Positions 35,142 to 43,733 of a stretch of DNA of 64,000 nucleotides are shown here, in pieces. The position numbers were made by a program, and so were the translations under genes. The stretch covers positions 310,001-374,000 of the forward strand of contig CAXXOK010000007.1 in assembly GCA_963664595.2 (NCBI GenBank), in the 5' to 3' direction. Every line of letters starts with the position of its first letter. Within the stretch, counting starts at the first letter, position 1. Below the pieces are notes generated by a model. That model was not told where the DNA came from. It saw only the letters and a list, made by a program, of their open reading frames with translations, and ran no database searches. The stretch is from CAXXOK01 sp963664595. Its GTDB lineage: Bacteria; Bacillota; Clostridia; Christensenellales; Aristaeellaceae.

Positions 35142-35146
35142 TGGAA

Positions 35147-35245
35147 CCCCAAAGGCTTGCGTAACAACAAAGGTGTAAGCGAGCAAACAGCGCCCAAGGC
35201 GCTATGAAGCGAGCGGCGATAACGACCCGAAGAGGTTCTTTGACA
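35147..35245 (+). repeat. 173-bp structured repeat, copy A, right part
   Basis: Continues from 33818 after the IS and matches 50290-50388. It has two AAGCGAGC-type blocks around an AGCGCC/GGCGCT-like hairpin and ends GGTTCTTTGACA. Confidence 0.9.
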
Positions 35246-35250
35246 AGCTG

Positions 35251-35280
35251 AAGCACCGCAGCAATGCGGGGCTTTTCTTT
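35251..35280 (+). terminator. terminator hairpin, second (right) copy
   Basis: Matches the 33711 hairpin except for one base, and carries the T-tract TTTTCTTT that the left copy lacks. Confidence 0.75.
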
Positions 35281-35285
35281 ACTCC

Positions 35286-35637
35286 AGAATGCCAACAGGT
35301 GAGCCCTGTCCGAGGCCCTGGTCAGGGTGCAGGGCTTATCCCTGCATTTCAACACATGGATACTGCGCGTGGACAGCGCTGCAGGCTCTGTGATGCGATC
35401 GTCAATAACGCCCTCCATCGTTTCTTTGATAAGCTACGCCTTGCAAACGTACAATGCCTTCCGCGGTAATATGAGCGTCTGCTTTGCCGACACTCAAATA
35501 TCAAGGGGATTATTATTGAGCAACACGCTTCGCTCATTGTTTCTTGGTATCGGCTTCGCCGCTCTGCCGGAGCATTCGCTACAACCCCGTAGACCCAATC
35601 CATGCCTCCAATGCGCAGCGATGTTGCTTTTAACAGG
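35286..35637 (+). repeat. degenerate repeat copy B and flanking debris
   Basis: Begins with CCCTGGTCAGGGTGCAGGGCTTATCCCTGC, which follows the order of the 173-bp repeat (CCTGGTCAGGGTGCAGGGG...). Farther on, GTCAATAACGCCCTCC...TTTCTTTGATAAGC resembles its right end. No protein-coding frame was credible. The stretch ends at another CCCCGC/GCGGGG terminator. Confidence 0.5.
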
Positions 35638-35672
35638 CAAATGCCCCGCGGTGCGGGGCATTTGCCTGTTAT
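35633..35672 (+). terminator. strong hairpin after repeat copy B
   Basis: An inverted repeat of about 18 bp (ACAGGCAAATGCCCCGC and its complement) around GGT, followed by TATATTG. The inner CCCCGC/GCGGGG resembles the two hairpins to its left. The 35673-35868 stretch beyond shows nothing recognisable. Confidence 0.6.
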
Positions 35673-35868
35673 ATTGAATTGCAGTTTTTAAATTTTCTAA
35701 GTAAGCGATGAATAAAGCGCTTGTGCGATGGGGCGCTAGCTTTGCATCAGATCGAGGATTGCGGAACCTGAAGCAGTAGCAACACTACATCGAAACATCG
35801 ACGTTTCTCAAACCTAAGCTGGCGAAAGGATAGCGCGGCAGTTTGCAAGGGATTTATTCAGTGTTTGT

Positions 35869-36438
35869 CTAGAGTTCAAACCTTTCCAGCACCTTTTTCG
35901 CTACTCGTACGCGCGACATGCGGCTGTCCATGGCTTCCTTTTCCAGTACGCGGTGCGCTTCTTCTTCGGTGATGCGCATATGCTCTATCAGCAGGCACTT
36001 GGCGCGGTCAATCACCTTCAGCTCCTCGTACCGGGTTTGCATGCGCTCGGTCTGCTCCTTGTAGATCAGCAGGCGGTTGCGGCACGCGATGCCCACTTTG
36101 ATGGTTTGCTCAAACAGAAGCTGATTTACGGGCTTGGTCACAATCAACACCCCGGCGTTCATCGCCGTATCCGCAATCAACGGCGCCATCTCGGTTTTCA
36201 CCAGCAGCACGACCGCCGCGGTGGTATTGCGCGCCAAATCGATCGCCAGTTCCAGACCGGATTCATCCTGCAGGGGTGCATTAATCAAAGCAAGCGAAAA
36301 CAAATCTCCGCTTGCCTTGCGGCGTGCCTGCGCCGCACCGGTTGCAGGCTCAATTTCGCCGATGCACATGGCGCTGAGCCACTCCATCAGCTTACCCTGC
36401 CCTTTTGCAGCTACCAGTAAGTTGCGCTCCTGCGTCAA
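35869..36438 (-). CDS. ANTAR-domain RNA-binding response regulator
   Basis: A 189-residue regulator with an N-terminal receiver-like domain (about 1-125; D in ALINAPLQDESGLE, K in IVTKPV) and a C-terminal ANTAR domain (about 130-185; DRAKCLLIEHMRITEEEAHRVL). ANTAR proteins bind paired hairpins in mRNA leaders and prevent termination, often for nitrogen-metabolism genes. The usual phosphoacceptor Asp is not clear. It follows the glutamine synthetase-like gene by 21 bp, consistent with nitrogen control. Confidence 0.88.
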   Translation of the reverse strand: MTQERNLLVAAKGQGKLMEWLSAMCIGEIEPATGAAQARRKASGDLFSLALINAPLQDESGLELAIDLARNTTAAVVLLVKTEMAPLIADTAMNAGVLIVTKPVNQLLFEQTIKVGIACRNRLLIYKEQTERMQTRYEELKVIDRAKCLLIEHMRITEEEAHRVLEKEAMDSRMSRVRVAKKVLERFEL

Positions 36439-36459
36439 AATTCAAGCTCTCCTATTCCG

Positions 36460-37743
36460 TTAAAAGCACTGAAACTGCTCGTTGAACAACCCGGTTTTAT
36501 CCTGACGGTCGAGCAGCAGCATTTCTTCGGCATGGTACAGGAAAGCGTCCAATACGCTCTTGGGTAATAACCGTTTGATGAAATCACTGTTTTTGGCCGC
36601 CGTAATGGCGTCGCTCAGAGATTCAGGAAGCATGGGCATATCCTCAAAGCCTTTGGCGGTTACGGGATCAGGCAGTGTTTCCCCTTTTTCAATGCCTTCC
36701 AGCGCCGCATGGATGATCAGCGCATAGGCAAGGTACGCGTTGCTCAGGCTATCCGCGCTGGCAATTTGCATATGCGCAAAGTGGTGCTGGGGAAGCGGCA
36801 CCCGGACGGCGTTGAGGTTGTGCTGGTACGACCAGCAAATGCGGTTTGGCGATTCTCCATCCGTCAGCCGGTCATAGCTGTTGGGAATGGGGTTCAGAAA
36901 CAGCGTCAGATCGGCCAGGCGGTTCAGCACGCCCGCCATGGCGGCTTTCGCTTCCGGTGAAAGCTCCCCGTCTTCCATCTGGAACAGGTTTTTGCGTTCC
37001 TTAAAAAGCGCGAAATCCACTTTGAACGCGCTGCCAAACTCGTTCATCAGCGGCTTGGGCATAAAGGACGCGCACAGGCCGTAACGCGTGGCAATCGTAC
37101 GGACGGCGTTGTGGAACGCCACCAGATGATCGGCTCCGGTCAGAGGATCGGCGCGGTGGAAATCGATTTCGTTCTGCCCCGGACCACGCTCATGATGGCT
37201 TACCTCCGGGCGGATGTTCATGGACAGCAGCGTGAGGCAGATTTCCCGGCGCACATCCTCCCCGCGGTCCAGCGGCGCGACATCCAGATAGCTGCCGTTA
37301 TCCTGTGGTTTGTTGGTAATAAGGCCCTGTTCATCGGCTTCAAAAAGGTAAAACTCGCATTCGGCGCCGATGCGGATGGAGTAGCCGCGATTGTTGGCAA
37401 GCTCCTTGGCCTTGCGCAGAATGCTGCGCGTATCGCCCTCGTAGGGCTGCCCGTCCGCGGTTACCACATCGCAGATCAGGCGGCATACACGGCTGGCCTG
37501 CGGACGCCACGGAAGGATACTCAGCGTGTCCGGATCGGGGCGCAGGAGAAGCTCTCCTTTCTCGCTGGCTTGAAAACCGTCCACCGCCGCCGCGTCAAAT
37601 GGAATGCCATGCTCAAATGCCTCGGAAAGCATCTCCGGCTGGATGGCAATGTTTTTCAGCTTGCCAAACAGATCCGGAAACGCAAGCCGGACAAATTTCA
37701 CATCATTCTCTTCCAAAAAGTCCATTACTTCTTGCGCAAGCAT
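36460..37743 (-). CDS. glutamine synthetase family protein with altered active site
   Basis: A 427-residue type I GS-fold protein. The N-terminal FPDLFGK, the GAECEFYLF block, HHERGPGQNEIDF and the base-loop Glu (TDGESP, 296-299) are kept. The motif usually written N-G-S-G-M-H is E-F-G-S-A-F-K here (235-241). The NRS arginine and the R-x-E-x-R-x-P-D arginines are replaced (SYQHNLNAVRVP 305-316; HMQIASADSLSNAYL 324-338). These residues bind ATP phosphates and glutamate in true GS. So either substrate or activity differs, or it is a regulatory paralogue. Same transcript as the ANTAR gene. Confidence 0.85.
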   Translation of the reverse strand: MLAQEVMDFLEENDVKFVRLAFPDLFGKLKNIAIQPEMLSEAFEHGIPFDAAAVDGFQASEKGELLLRPDPDTLSILPWRPQASRVCRLICDVVTADGQPYEGDTRSILRKAKELANNRGYSIRIGAECEFYLFEADEQGLITNKPQDNGSYLDVAPLDRGEDVRREICLTLLSMNIRPEVSHHERGPGQNEIDFHRADPLTGADHLVAFHNAVRTIATRYGLCASFMPKPLMNEFGSAFKVDFALFKERKNLFQMEDGELSPEAKAAMAGVLNRLADLTLFLNPIPNSYDRLTDGESPNRICWSYQHNLNAVRVPLPQHHFAHMQIASADSLSNAYLAYALIIHAALEGIEKGETLPDPVTAKGFEDMPMLPESLSDAITAAKNSDFIKRLLPKSVLDAFLYHAEEMLLLDRQDKTGLFNEQFQCF

Positions 37744-37787
37744 TGGATCCCTCCCGTTGTCTGTACATTCGGTCCGCTTCCGCAGGG

Positions 37788-38999
37788 CTACTCACGCAGC
37801 TCCAGCAGCTTTTGCTTGAGCTGGGATTCCATCACCAGCAGCTGCTTTTCCGCGTCGATGCGCTTCTGCCGACCGTCCTTTTGCACATTCATCACTTCGG
37901 TGATCGTGTCGATTAAATCCTGATTGGTTTTGGTAAGCGTCTGCACGTCGATGATGCCGCGCTCGGCTTCCCTCGCCGTTTCGATGGTGCCCATCTTGAG
38001 CATTTCGGAGTTCTTTTTCAGCAGCTCGTTGGTCATATTGGTCACGGCCGTCTGCGCCTTGAGCGCCTGCTGGCTGCGGGCCAGGCCCAGCGAGATGACA
38101 ATCTGGCTCTTCCACAGCGGCAGCGTGTTGGACAGTGTGGACTGGATGCGTTCCACCAGCAGGCTGTCGTTGTTTTGCAAAAGCCTGATCTGCGGCGCCA
38201 TCTGCAGCGATACCGTACGCGTGAGCTTGAGATCGTGGAGCTTCTTTTCAAAGCGGTCGCACGCGGTGGACAGGTCGTTCACGCGCTGGGCGTCCATGGT
38301 ATCCTGACTGTTTTTCGCCTTTTCGCTGAGCTCCTTCAAAGCGCCCTCGCGGACCTCTTTGAGCTTTTTCTCACCCGCGACGATATACATTGTCAGCTCC
38401 TTGAAATACTGGGTATTCGTTTCATACAGGTGGTTGAGCATGCTGATGTCCTTGAGCAGCATCCGCTGGTTTTCCTCCAGCGAAGACGCCACCTCGTCCA
38501 CGTTTACATCCACCTTTTCATAGCGGTTCTTGATCTCTTCAAAGTTCTTGCGGGCATTCCAAAACAGGCCGCGGATGCCGGAAGGCTTGTCCGCATCGGT
38601 GGAAAAGCCCTTGATCTCGCTGATGAGCTTGATCAGCATTTCACCGGTTTCCCCCGTCTGGTCGGTGCGCACGGTTGCCAGGGCGCTGTCCGAAAACTCG
38701 GCAACCTTTTTTTGCGCGCTCGCGCCGTACAGCAGCACATGCTCTGGGTTTTGAATATCGATTTTCTTTACGAATTCTTCAATGGTCTGCTTCTCGTTTT
38801 CGCTGAGCATGGAGGTATCCAGCTCCTGCAGGGCTTGTTCGGCAGCCTTTGCCGCCTTGGCGGTGGGAGCGGTGGCGTTTACCTTTTCCAGTGCGGCAAC
38901 CGCTTCCTCCAGCTTGGCCTTGTCATTATCCATGGTTTGGTCATCCAGCGTCAGCACCGGCATTTCTGCGGCGCTGCTCTGCGTGTTTACATCAGTCAT
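37788..38999 (-). CDS. TelA-family protein
   Basis: A 403-residue, mostly helical, soluble protein of the TelA/YceH/YaaN family (toxic anion resistance, originally tellurite). Typical blocks are VVDVNVDEVASSLEENQRML-like coiled coil (here YEKVDVNVDEVASSLEENQ), LLKDISMLNHLYE, LQMAPQIRLLQNND and WKSQIVISLGLARSQQAL. The biochemical role is unsettled; family members are linked to envelope stress and resistance. It is preceded by an XpaC-like gene, the common pairing. Confidence 0.9.
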   Translation of the reverse strand: MTDVNTQSSAAEMPVLTLDDQTMDNDKAKLEEAVAALEKVNATAPTAKAAKAAEQALQELDTSMLSENEKQTIEEFVKKIDIQNPEHVLLYGASAQKKVAEFSDSALATVRTDQTGETGEMLIKLISEIKGFSTDADKPSGIRGLFWNARKNFEEIKNRYEKVDVNVDEVASSLEENQRMLLKDISMLNHLYETNTQYFKELTMYIVAGEKKLKEVREGALKELSEKAKNSQDTMDAQRVNDLSTACDRFEKKLHDLKLTRTVSLQMAPQIRLLQNNDSLLVERIQSTLSNTLPLWKSQIVISLGLARSQQALKAQTAVTNMTNELLKKNSEMLKMGTIETAREAERGIIDVQTLTKTNQDLIDTITEVMNVQKDGRQKRIDAEKQLLVMESQLKQKLLELRE

Positions 39000-39011
39000 G
39001 GAATTGCCTCC

Positions 39012-39845
39012 TTAATATTCGATCTGCTGTGCCTGCGATCCGTTGGACACGGACGCGGTTTGCTGCTGAGGCGCTGCGGAAGCTTTTTGAGCGTTCACCG
39101 CTGCGTTGATTTCCGCCGCGCGCCTTGCCTGGTCTGCCGCAAGCTGCAGGTCTGTTTCGGTTAATCCGTCCCGTTTGAGCATCTGCTCAAGCACATCAAT
39201 GTCCGTGGTAATGTCCAGTACATCGTCCTGATACAGCTTGTTGAGCAGCTTCTGACAGCCCTTGATCACAGTCCCCAGTGCGTCGTCGATACGCTGGCGG
39301 GCCTCGATGATTTCGCTGCCGCTGAGGCCACGCTCATTGAAGGTGCGGTACGTACGGACGATTTTCAGCGTGGTGGGCAGATAATACTCCATAAATTTGC
39401 GGATCTGCGGGGCCTTTTCGGGCTTATCATGCACGGTGCGGAAAATCTCCCCGCACAGGATTTCCAGCTGCGCCAGCTTATCGGTCAGCAGCGCGTCGGG
39501 AATCTTCATGTTTTCCTCGCGGATCTGCAAAATGGTCTGCCGTCCCTTTTCCAGCAGGGAATCCACCTCGGTGTTGCCGGTTTTCTCCACAGGCGGGGGC
39601 GTAACGGGCATGGCCTCGCGCGCTTTGCGTTCCTTGCTCTGGTTGTTGTTGGGGGTCAGATCAAGGCTGGTGGCCATGGAGCGTACAACGGAGCTCACAA
39701 TACCTGCTAGAATAAAGCTGCCGATCAGGCCGCCGAACCCTCTGAAGCCAAGTAATAAAAAGCATACGGCAAACGTGATGCCAAAAGCTGTGCTTCCGGC
39801 CTTTTTCCCCTTTGCCTGCTGTTGTTTTCTGGAGTAGTTGCTCAT
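39012..39845 (-). CDS. XpaC-like 5-bromo-4-chloroindolyl phosphate hydrolysis protein
   Basis: A 277-residue protein with two short N-terminal membrane helices (about 20-57, rich in Gly) and a soluble helical domain typical of the XpaC family (about 85-215; YYLPTTLKIVRTYRTF is a conserved stretch). The C-terminal 40 residues are Ala/Gln-rich. Its name comes from a B. subtilis phenotype; the true function is unknown. It lies 12 bp before telA and is probably cotranslated with it. Confidence 0.85.
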   Translation of the reverse strand: MSNYSRKQQQAKGKKAGSTAFGITFAVCFLLLGFRGFGGLIGSFILAGIVSSVVRSMATSLDLTPNNNQSKERKAREAMPVTPPPVEKTGNTEVDSLLEKGRQTILQIREENMKIPDALLTDKLAQLEILCGEIFRTVHDKPEKAPQIRKFMEYYLPTTLKIVRTYRTFNERGLSGSEIIEARQRIDDALGTVIKGCQKLLNKLYQDDVLDITTDIDVLEQMLKRDGLTETDLQLAADQARRAAEINAAVNAQKASAAPQQQTASVSNGSQAQQIEY

Positions 39846-40075
39846 GGTTTCTCCTCTGCCTCATTCCGGTTGATTTGCTTACGTTCGTCTTCCAGAGTAT
39901 AGCATATTCCGTGAGGCAAGAAAAGACAAAACGCTTCAAATCTGCTGAGGAAAGGATGAACGCAACATTAGAATGCTCTGTGCCGACAAATCGCCTTCCC
40001 GCCGCTGTGCCAATGCCTGCCGCAGCAAGGCGCGTACTTCTACATTAGAATACAATGAACCCGCCCCTGTGCGCG

Positions 40076-40104
40076 TTGACAATCACCGGTCATTGGCATA
40101 TGAT
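40076..40104 (+). promoter_or_regulatory. promoter of the 2-oxoacid oxidoreductase operon
   Basis: TTGACA (40076-40081), 17-bp spacer, TATGAT (40099-40104). The rest of the 300-bp gap 39846-40149 shows no gene; a TATACT element facing the xpaC gene lies near 39895-39901. Confidence 0.8.
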
Positions 40105-40149
40105 AAACAACGAAAAACAACGGCTTATTACCGGAAGGGAGGCGGAATA

Positions 40150-40356
40150 ATGGCTTCGGTCACCGTCAAAGAAGATTTATGCAAAGGCTGCGGGCTGTGC
40201 GTAGATGCCTGCCCCAAAAAAATAATGCAGCTGAACACTACACACATTAATAAGAAGGGCTACCACACCGCGCATTGCGTCGCAATGTCGGAGTGCATCG
40301 GCTGTGCTTTTTGCGCCATGATGTGCCCGGATGTGGCAATCCTCGTTGAAAAATGA
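40150..40356 (+). CDS. vorD: 4Fe-4S ferredoxin subunit of 2-oxoacid oxidoreductase
   Basis: A 68-residue dicluster ferredoxin with two C-x2-C-x2-C-x3-C motifs (CKGCGLCVDACP and CIGCAFCAMMCP). It is the electron-accepting subunit of a 2-oxoacid:ferredoxin oxidoreductase, passing electrons from the TPP-bound intermediate to free ferredoxin. GGAAGGGAGG precedes the ATG. First gene of the delta-alpha-beta-gamma operon. Confidence 0.9.
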   Translation: MASVTVKEDLCKGCGLCVDACPKKIMQLNTTHINKKGYHTAHCVAMSECIGCAFCAMMCPDVAILVEK

Positions 40357-40386
40357 TCACGGCATTCGCCGGGAAGGAAAGAACGC

Positions 40387-42342
40387 ATGAAGAAACTCAT
40401 GAAAGGCAACGAAGCGATTGCCGAGGCGGCCGTGCAGGCCGGATGCAAGTTTTTTTTCGGCTATCCCATCACGCCGCAGAATGAAATCCCTGAATATATG
40501 TCCAGACGTCTGCCGGAGGTGGGCGGCTGTTTTCTGCAGGCGGAAAGCGAAGTAGCCGCCATTAATATGGTGTACGGTGCGGGCGGTGCGGGCGCACGCG
40601 TGATGACCAGCTCCTCCAGCCCCGGGATCAGCCTCAAGCAGGAGGGCATCAGCTATATCGCAGGCGCGGAAGTGCCCTGCGTTATCGTCAACATCATGCG
40701 CGGCGGCCCCGGTCTGGGCGGCATTCAGCCTGCCCAGAGCGATTATTACCAGGCCACCCGCGGCGGCGGGCACGGCGACTACCGCATGTGCGTGCTGGCG
40801 CCTTCCAGCGTGCAGGAGGCCGTGGACTTAACCAAGAACGCCTTCACCATCGCCGACCGCTACCGCAGCCCCGTGCTGGTACTGGGCGACGGCATGATCG
40901 GCCAGATGATGGAGCCCGTGGATATGGAAAAGGAAGCCCCGTCGGCGGATGGTCTTCCCGAAAAAACCTGGGCGGCCGACGGGCATGTGCCCACGCCGGA
41001 CCGGCCCCGCAGCATCATCAACAGCCTGTTTATCGACCCGAAGGTGCTGGAGCAGCACTGTTTGCGCCTGGAAGCCAAATACCGCACCATCGCTGAGAAC
41101 GAGTGCCGCTGGCAGGAGGAAATGCTGGACGACGCCGAGGTTGTGCTCGTAGCCTACGGCACCACCAGCCGTATCTGCCGAAGCGCCATGCGCAAATGCC
41201 GCGAGGCGGGCCTCAAGGTAGGCATGCTGCGGCCGATCACGCTGTGGCCCTTCCCGGATCAGGCTATCCGCGCCACCCTGCCCACCGCCAAGCACTATCT
41301 GGCGGTGGAGATGAGCACCGGACAGATGGTGGACGATGTCCGCCTTGCCGTCAACGGCGAGCGTCCCGTGCACTTCTTCGGGCGTACGGGCGGCATGGTG
41401 CCTTCCGTTTCCGAAGTGGTTGCGGAAATCAAAAAGTACGCGTCTCAGGACAGCGGTACCTGCTTTGATCTTGACCATGTCATCGACGATATGCAGGAAA
41501 AGCTGAAAACAGCCACGGCCGAAATGAAACGTGCCCTGCACAACGCGGGCAAACAGCTGGACACAGGGGCGGCAGCCGGTTTGAAGAATACGCTGAATTC
41601 CGCTGCCGATACCGTAAAACAATCGATCAAGGGGGCAGGAAAAGTGTTTGATGAATCTTCATTTGATGAAATCGAAGCAAAGTTCAAAACCGCGCTTGAC
41701 AAGATGAAGCAAAAACTGAAGGATGCCGGCGACAGGATCGACGATACCTCCTCCGACGAAATGGTGCGCAAGGTTAAGGATGCCGCCAACGCCATGGCCG
41801 CGCGGATGAAAGAAGCCGCCGGAAAAATGGGCGATCAGCTGAATAAAGCCGGTTCAGAGGCCGATTCCTCTCCGCTGAACGAAATCGAAGAGGAGCTGGA
41901 CAAAGCCTCCCAGGAGCTGGACAAGGCGTTTGAAACCGCCGCCGACTCGGTGGACCAGGCTGCGGAAGAAACCGCCGAAGCCGTGGAAACCCCCGAAACC
42001 GCCGAAGAAGAAGCGGAACAGCCGGAAGCGGAAGACGCCGAAACGGACGAGCTTACGCTGGAAGAAGTCGGCAAGAAGCTGGAAGCCGCCGCAAAGCTGG
42101 TGGAAGAAAAGCTCAACGAAGCCGGGAAAAAGATCGACGAGATCCTTAACAGCCCGAAGGCCCAGAAAAAAACCGAGGATGCGGGCCGCCAGATCAACGA
42201 GTTTTTCGACCGTACGGGCAAATCCGTCGCCGGTGGCTTTGAGAGCTTTATGAAAATCGTCACCCATGCGGCGGAAACCGTAAAAAACGATCTGAAGGAC
42301 ATTGAGAAGTCCAAGGATTCACAGGACAAGGAGGACAAATAA
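40387..42342 (+). CDS. vorB: VorB-type alpha subunit with long helical C-terminal tail
   Basis: A 651-residue protein. Residues 1-~365 are a complete alpha subunit of 2-ketoisovalerate/2-oxoglutarate:ferredoxin oxidoreductase: GNEAIAEAAVQAGCKFFFGYPITPQNE, SSSSPGISLKQEGISY, NIMRGGPGLGG, and FGRTGGMVPSV. The family normally ends here at about 350 residues. The last ~285 residues are an Ala/Lys/Glu-rich tail with at least three ~33-residue helical repeats (of the type DEIEAKFKTALDKMKQKLKDAG), an acidic Glu/Ala spacer, and another amphipathic block. No frameshift is seen and the beta subunit follows at once. The tail resembles apolipoprotein-like or LEA-like helices and may tether or scaffold the enzyme. 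Confidence 0.9.
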   Translation: MKKLMKGNEAIAEAAVQAGCKFFFGYPITPQNEIPEYMSRRLPEVGGCFLQAESEVAAINMVYGAGGAGARVMTSSSSPGISLKQEGISYIAGAEVPCVIVNIMRGGPGLGGIQPAQSDYYQATRGGGHGDYRMCVLAPSSVQEAVDLTKNAFTIADRYRSPVLVLGDGMIGQMMEPVDMEKEAPSADGLPEKTWAADGHVPTPDRPRSIINSLFIDPKVLEQHCLRLEAKYRTIAENECRWQEEMLDDAEVVLVAYGTTSRICRSAMRKCREAGLKVGMLRPITLWPFPDQAIRATLPTAKHYLAVEMSTGQMVDDVRLAVNGERPVHFFGRTGGMVPSVSEVVAEIKKYASQDSGTCFDLDHVIDDMQEKLKTATAEMKRALHNAGKQLDTGAAAGLKNTLNSAADTVKQSIKGAGKVFDESSFDEIEAKFKTALDKMKQKLKDAGDRIDDTSSDEMVRKVKDAANAMAARMKEAAGKMGDQLNKAGSEADSSPLNEIEEELDKASQELDKAFETAADSVDQAAEETAEAVETPETAEEEAEQPEAEDAETDELTLEEVGKKLEAAAKLVEEKLNEAGKKIDEILNSPKAQKKTEDAGRQINEFFDRTGKSVAGGFESFMKIVTHAAETVKNDLKDIEKSKDSQDKEDK

Positions 42343-42343
42343 C

Positions 42344-43084
42344 TTGGCTGTTGTTTTTGATAAATCCAAGCTCCTGTGCGAAAAGCCGTTCCATTACTGC
42401 CCCGGCTGCACACACGGCATCATCCACCGCCTGGTCGCGGAAGCAATGGATGAACTGGGCATCGGCGAAACGGCCATCGGCGTCGCGCCGGTGGGCTGCG
42501 CGGTGTTTGCGTATGATTATTTCAACTGCGATATGATGGAAGCCTCCCACGGCCGAGCCCCGGCTGTGGCCACGGGCATCAAGCGTGTTTGCCCGGACAA
42601 GGCTGTGTTTACCTATCAGGGCGACGGTGACCTGGCCTCCATCGGCGCCGCGGAAATCGTACACGCGGCCACCCGCGGCGAAAAGATTACCGTAATCTTT
42701 GTCAACAATGCCATCTACGGCATGACCGGTGGACAAATGGCCCCCACCACCCTGCCGGGCCAGGTAACCACCACCAGCCCCTACGGGCGCGATGTGAACC
42801 ACTGCGGCTATCCCGTGCCTGTGAGCGAAATGCTTTCCACACTGGGCGGGGTTGCGTATATTGAGCGCGTCAGCGTACACGACGTAAAGCACGTGAAAGC
42901 GGCCAAGGCGGCCATCAAAAAAGCGTTTGCCACGCAAATGGAGGGCAAGGGCTTCACGATGGTCGAGGTGCTTTCCACCTGTCCCACCAACTGGGGCCTG
43001 TCGCCCAAGGAATCGCTGCAATGGCTGCAGGACAATATGATCCCCGCTTACCCGCTGGGCGTGTTCAAGGGAGGCGATCAGTAA
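42344..43084 (+). CDS. vorA: 2-oxoacid:ferredoxin oxidoreductase beta (TPP) subunit
   Basis: A 246-residue TPP-binding subunit. The CPGCTHGIIHRLV block, APVGCAVFAYDYF, the TPP/Mg motif GDGDLASIGAAEI followed by NNAIYGMTGGQMAPTT are typical. With alpha and gamma it decarboxylates a 2-oxoacid to acyl-CoA. A TTG start at 42344 fits: GGAGG lies ten bases upstream and the protein begins AVVFDKSK. It overlaps neither neighbour by more than one base. Substrate (branched-chain oxoacid or 2-oxoglutarate) is not decided. Confidence 0.9.
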   Translation: MAVVFDKSKLLCEKPFHYCPGCTHGIIHRLVAEAMDELGIGETAIGVAPVGCAVFAYDYFNCDMMEASHGRAPAVATGIKRVCPDKAVFTYQGDGDLASIGAAEIVHAATRGEKITVIFVNNAIYGMTGGQMAPTTLPGQVTTTSPYGRDVNHCGYPVPVSEMLSTLGGVAYIERVSVHDVKHVKAAKAAIKKAFATQMEGKGFTMVEVLSTCPTNWGLSPKESLQWLQDNMIPAYPLGVFKGGDQ

Positions 43085-43620
43085 TGGAAAAACAGTTTTT
43101 GATCGCGGGCTTCGGCGGCCAGGGCGTACTGCTGATCGGGCAGCTGATCGCCAAAGCCGCCATGCTGGAAGGCAATGAAGTGAGCTGGATGCCCAGCTAC
43201 GGCCCCGAAATGCGCGGCGGCGAAGCCAACTGCGCCGTGGTGGTCAGCGACGAGGCCATCGGCTCCCCGCTGGTCAGCGAGCCGCCGATTCTGGTGGCGA
43301 TGAACAAGCCCAGCCTGTCAAAGTTTATGCCCCGGATGCCCAAGGGCGGGCTGATGCTTTATAATTCCTCCCTGATTGAAAACCCTGAGCTGCGTGACGA
43401 CATCCAGGTGATTGCCGTTCCCTGCAACGCTATTGCCGAATCCCTGCATCAGCCCCGGGTCGCCAACATGGTGATGCTCGGCGCGCTGCAGGCCGCCACC
43501 CAGGCTTTTTCCAGCGACAGCCTGCTCCAGGTGATGATCGCCTGGCTGGGCGAGAAGAAAGCGCACCTGCTGGATGTCAACAAGCAGGCGGTGGGCATGG
43601 GCAAAGCGCTGGTGCAGTAG
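43084..43620 (+). CDS. vorC: 2-oxoacid:ferredoxin oxidoreductase gamma subunit
   Basis: A 178-residue gamma subunit with the N-terminal loop IAGFGGQGVLLIGQLIAKAA and SYGPEMRGGEANCAVVVSD, both characteristic of the catalytic-gamma domain of POR/KOR/VOR enzymes. The start overlaps the beta stop by one base (TAATG). It completes the four-gene operon. Confidence 0.92.
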   Translation: MEKQFLIAGFGGQGVLLIGQLIAKAAMLEGNEVSWMPSYGPEMRGGEANCAVVVSDEAIGSPLVSEPPILVAMNKPSLSKFMPRMPKGGLMLYNSSLIENPELRDDIQVIAVPCNAIAESLHQPRVANMVMLGALQAATQAFSSDSLLQVMIAWLGEKKAHLLDVNKQAVGMGKALVQ

Positions 43621-43655
43621 CATCCGGCTTACGCAAGGCGCAATACATTACAAAC

Positions 43656-43673
43656 GATACGATCCATCGTATC
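43656..43673. repeat. inverted repeat between converging genes
   Basis: GATACGAT-cc-ATCGTATC, 16 bp of dyad. Function unknown; it may be a second terminator stem or an operator. Confidence 0.45.
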
Positions 43674-43712
43674 AAAAGTAAAACCGGCCGCAAACCATGC
43701 GGCCGGTTCTGC
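43674..43712 (-). terminator. terminator of the ROK kinase gene
   Basis: An 11-bp perfect stem (43682-43692 with 43698-43708); on the minus strand TTTACTTTTG follows. It may serve the VOR operon as well. Confidence 0.8.
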
Positions 43713-43733
43713 TCATCGTTTGATGGCTGCGCT

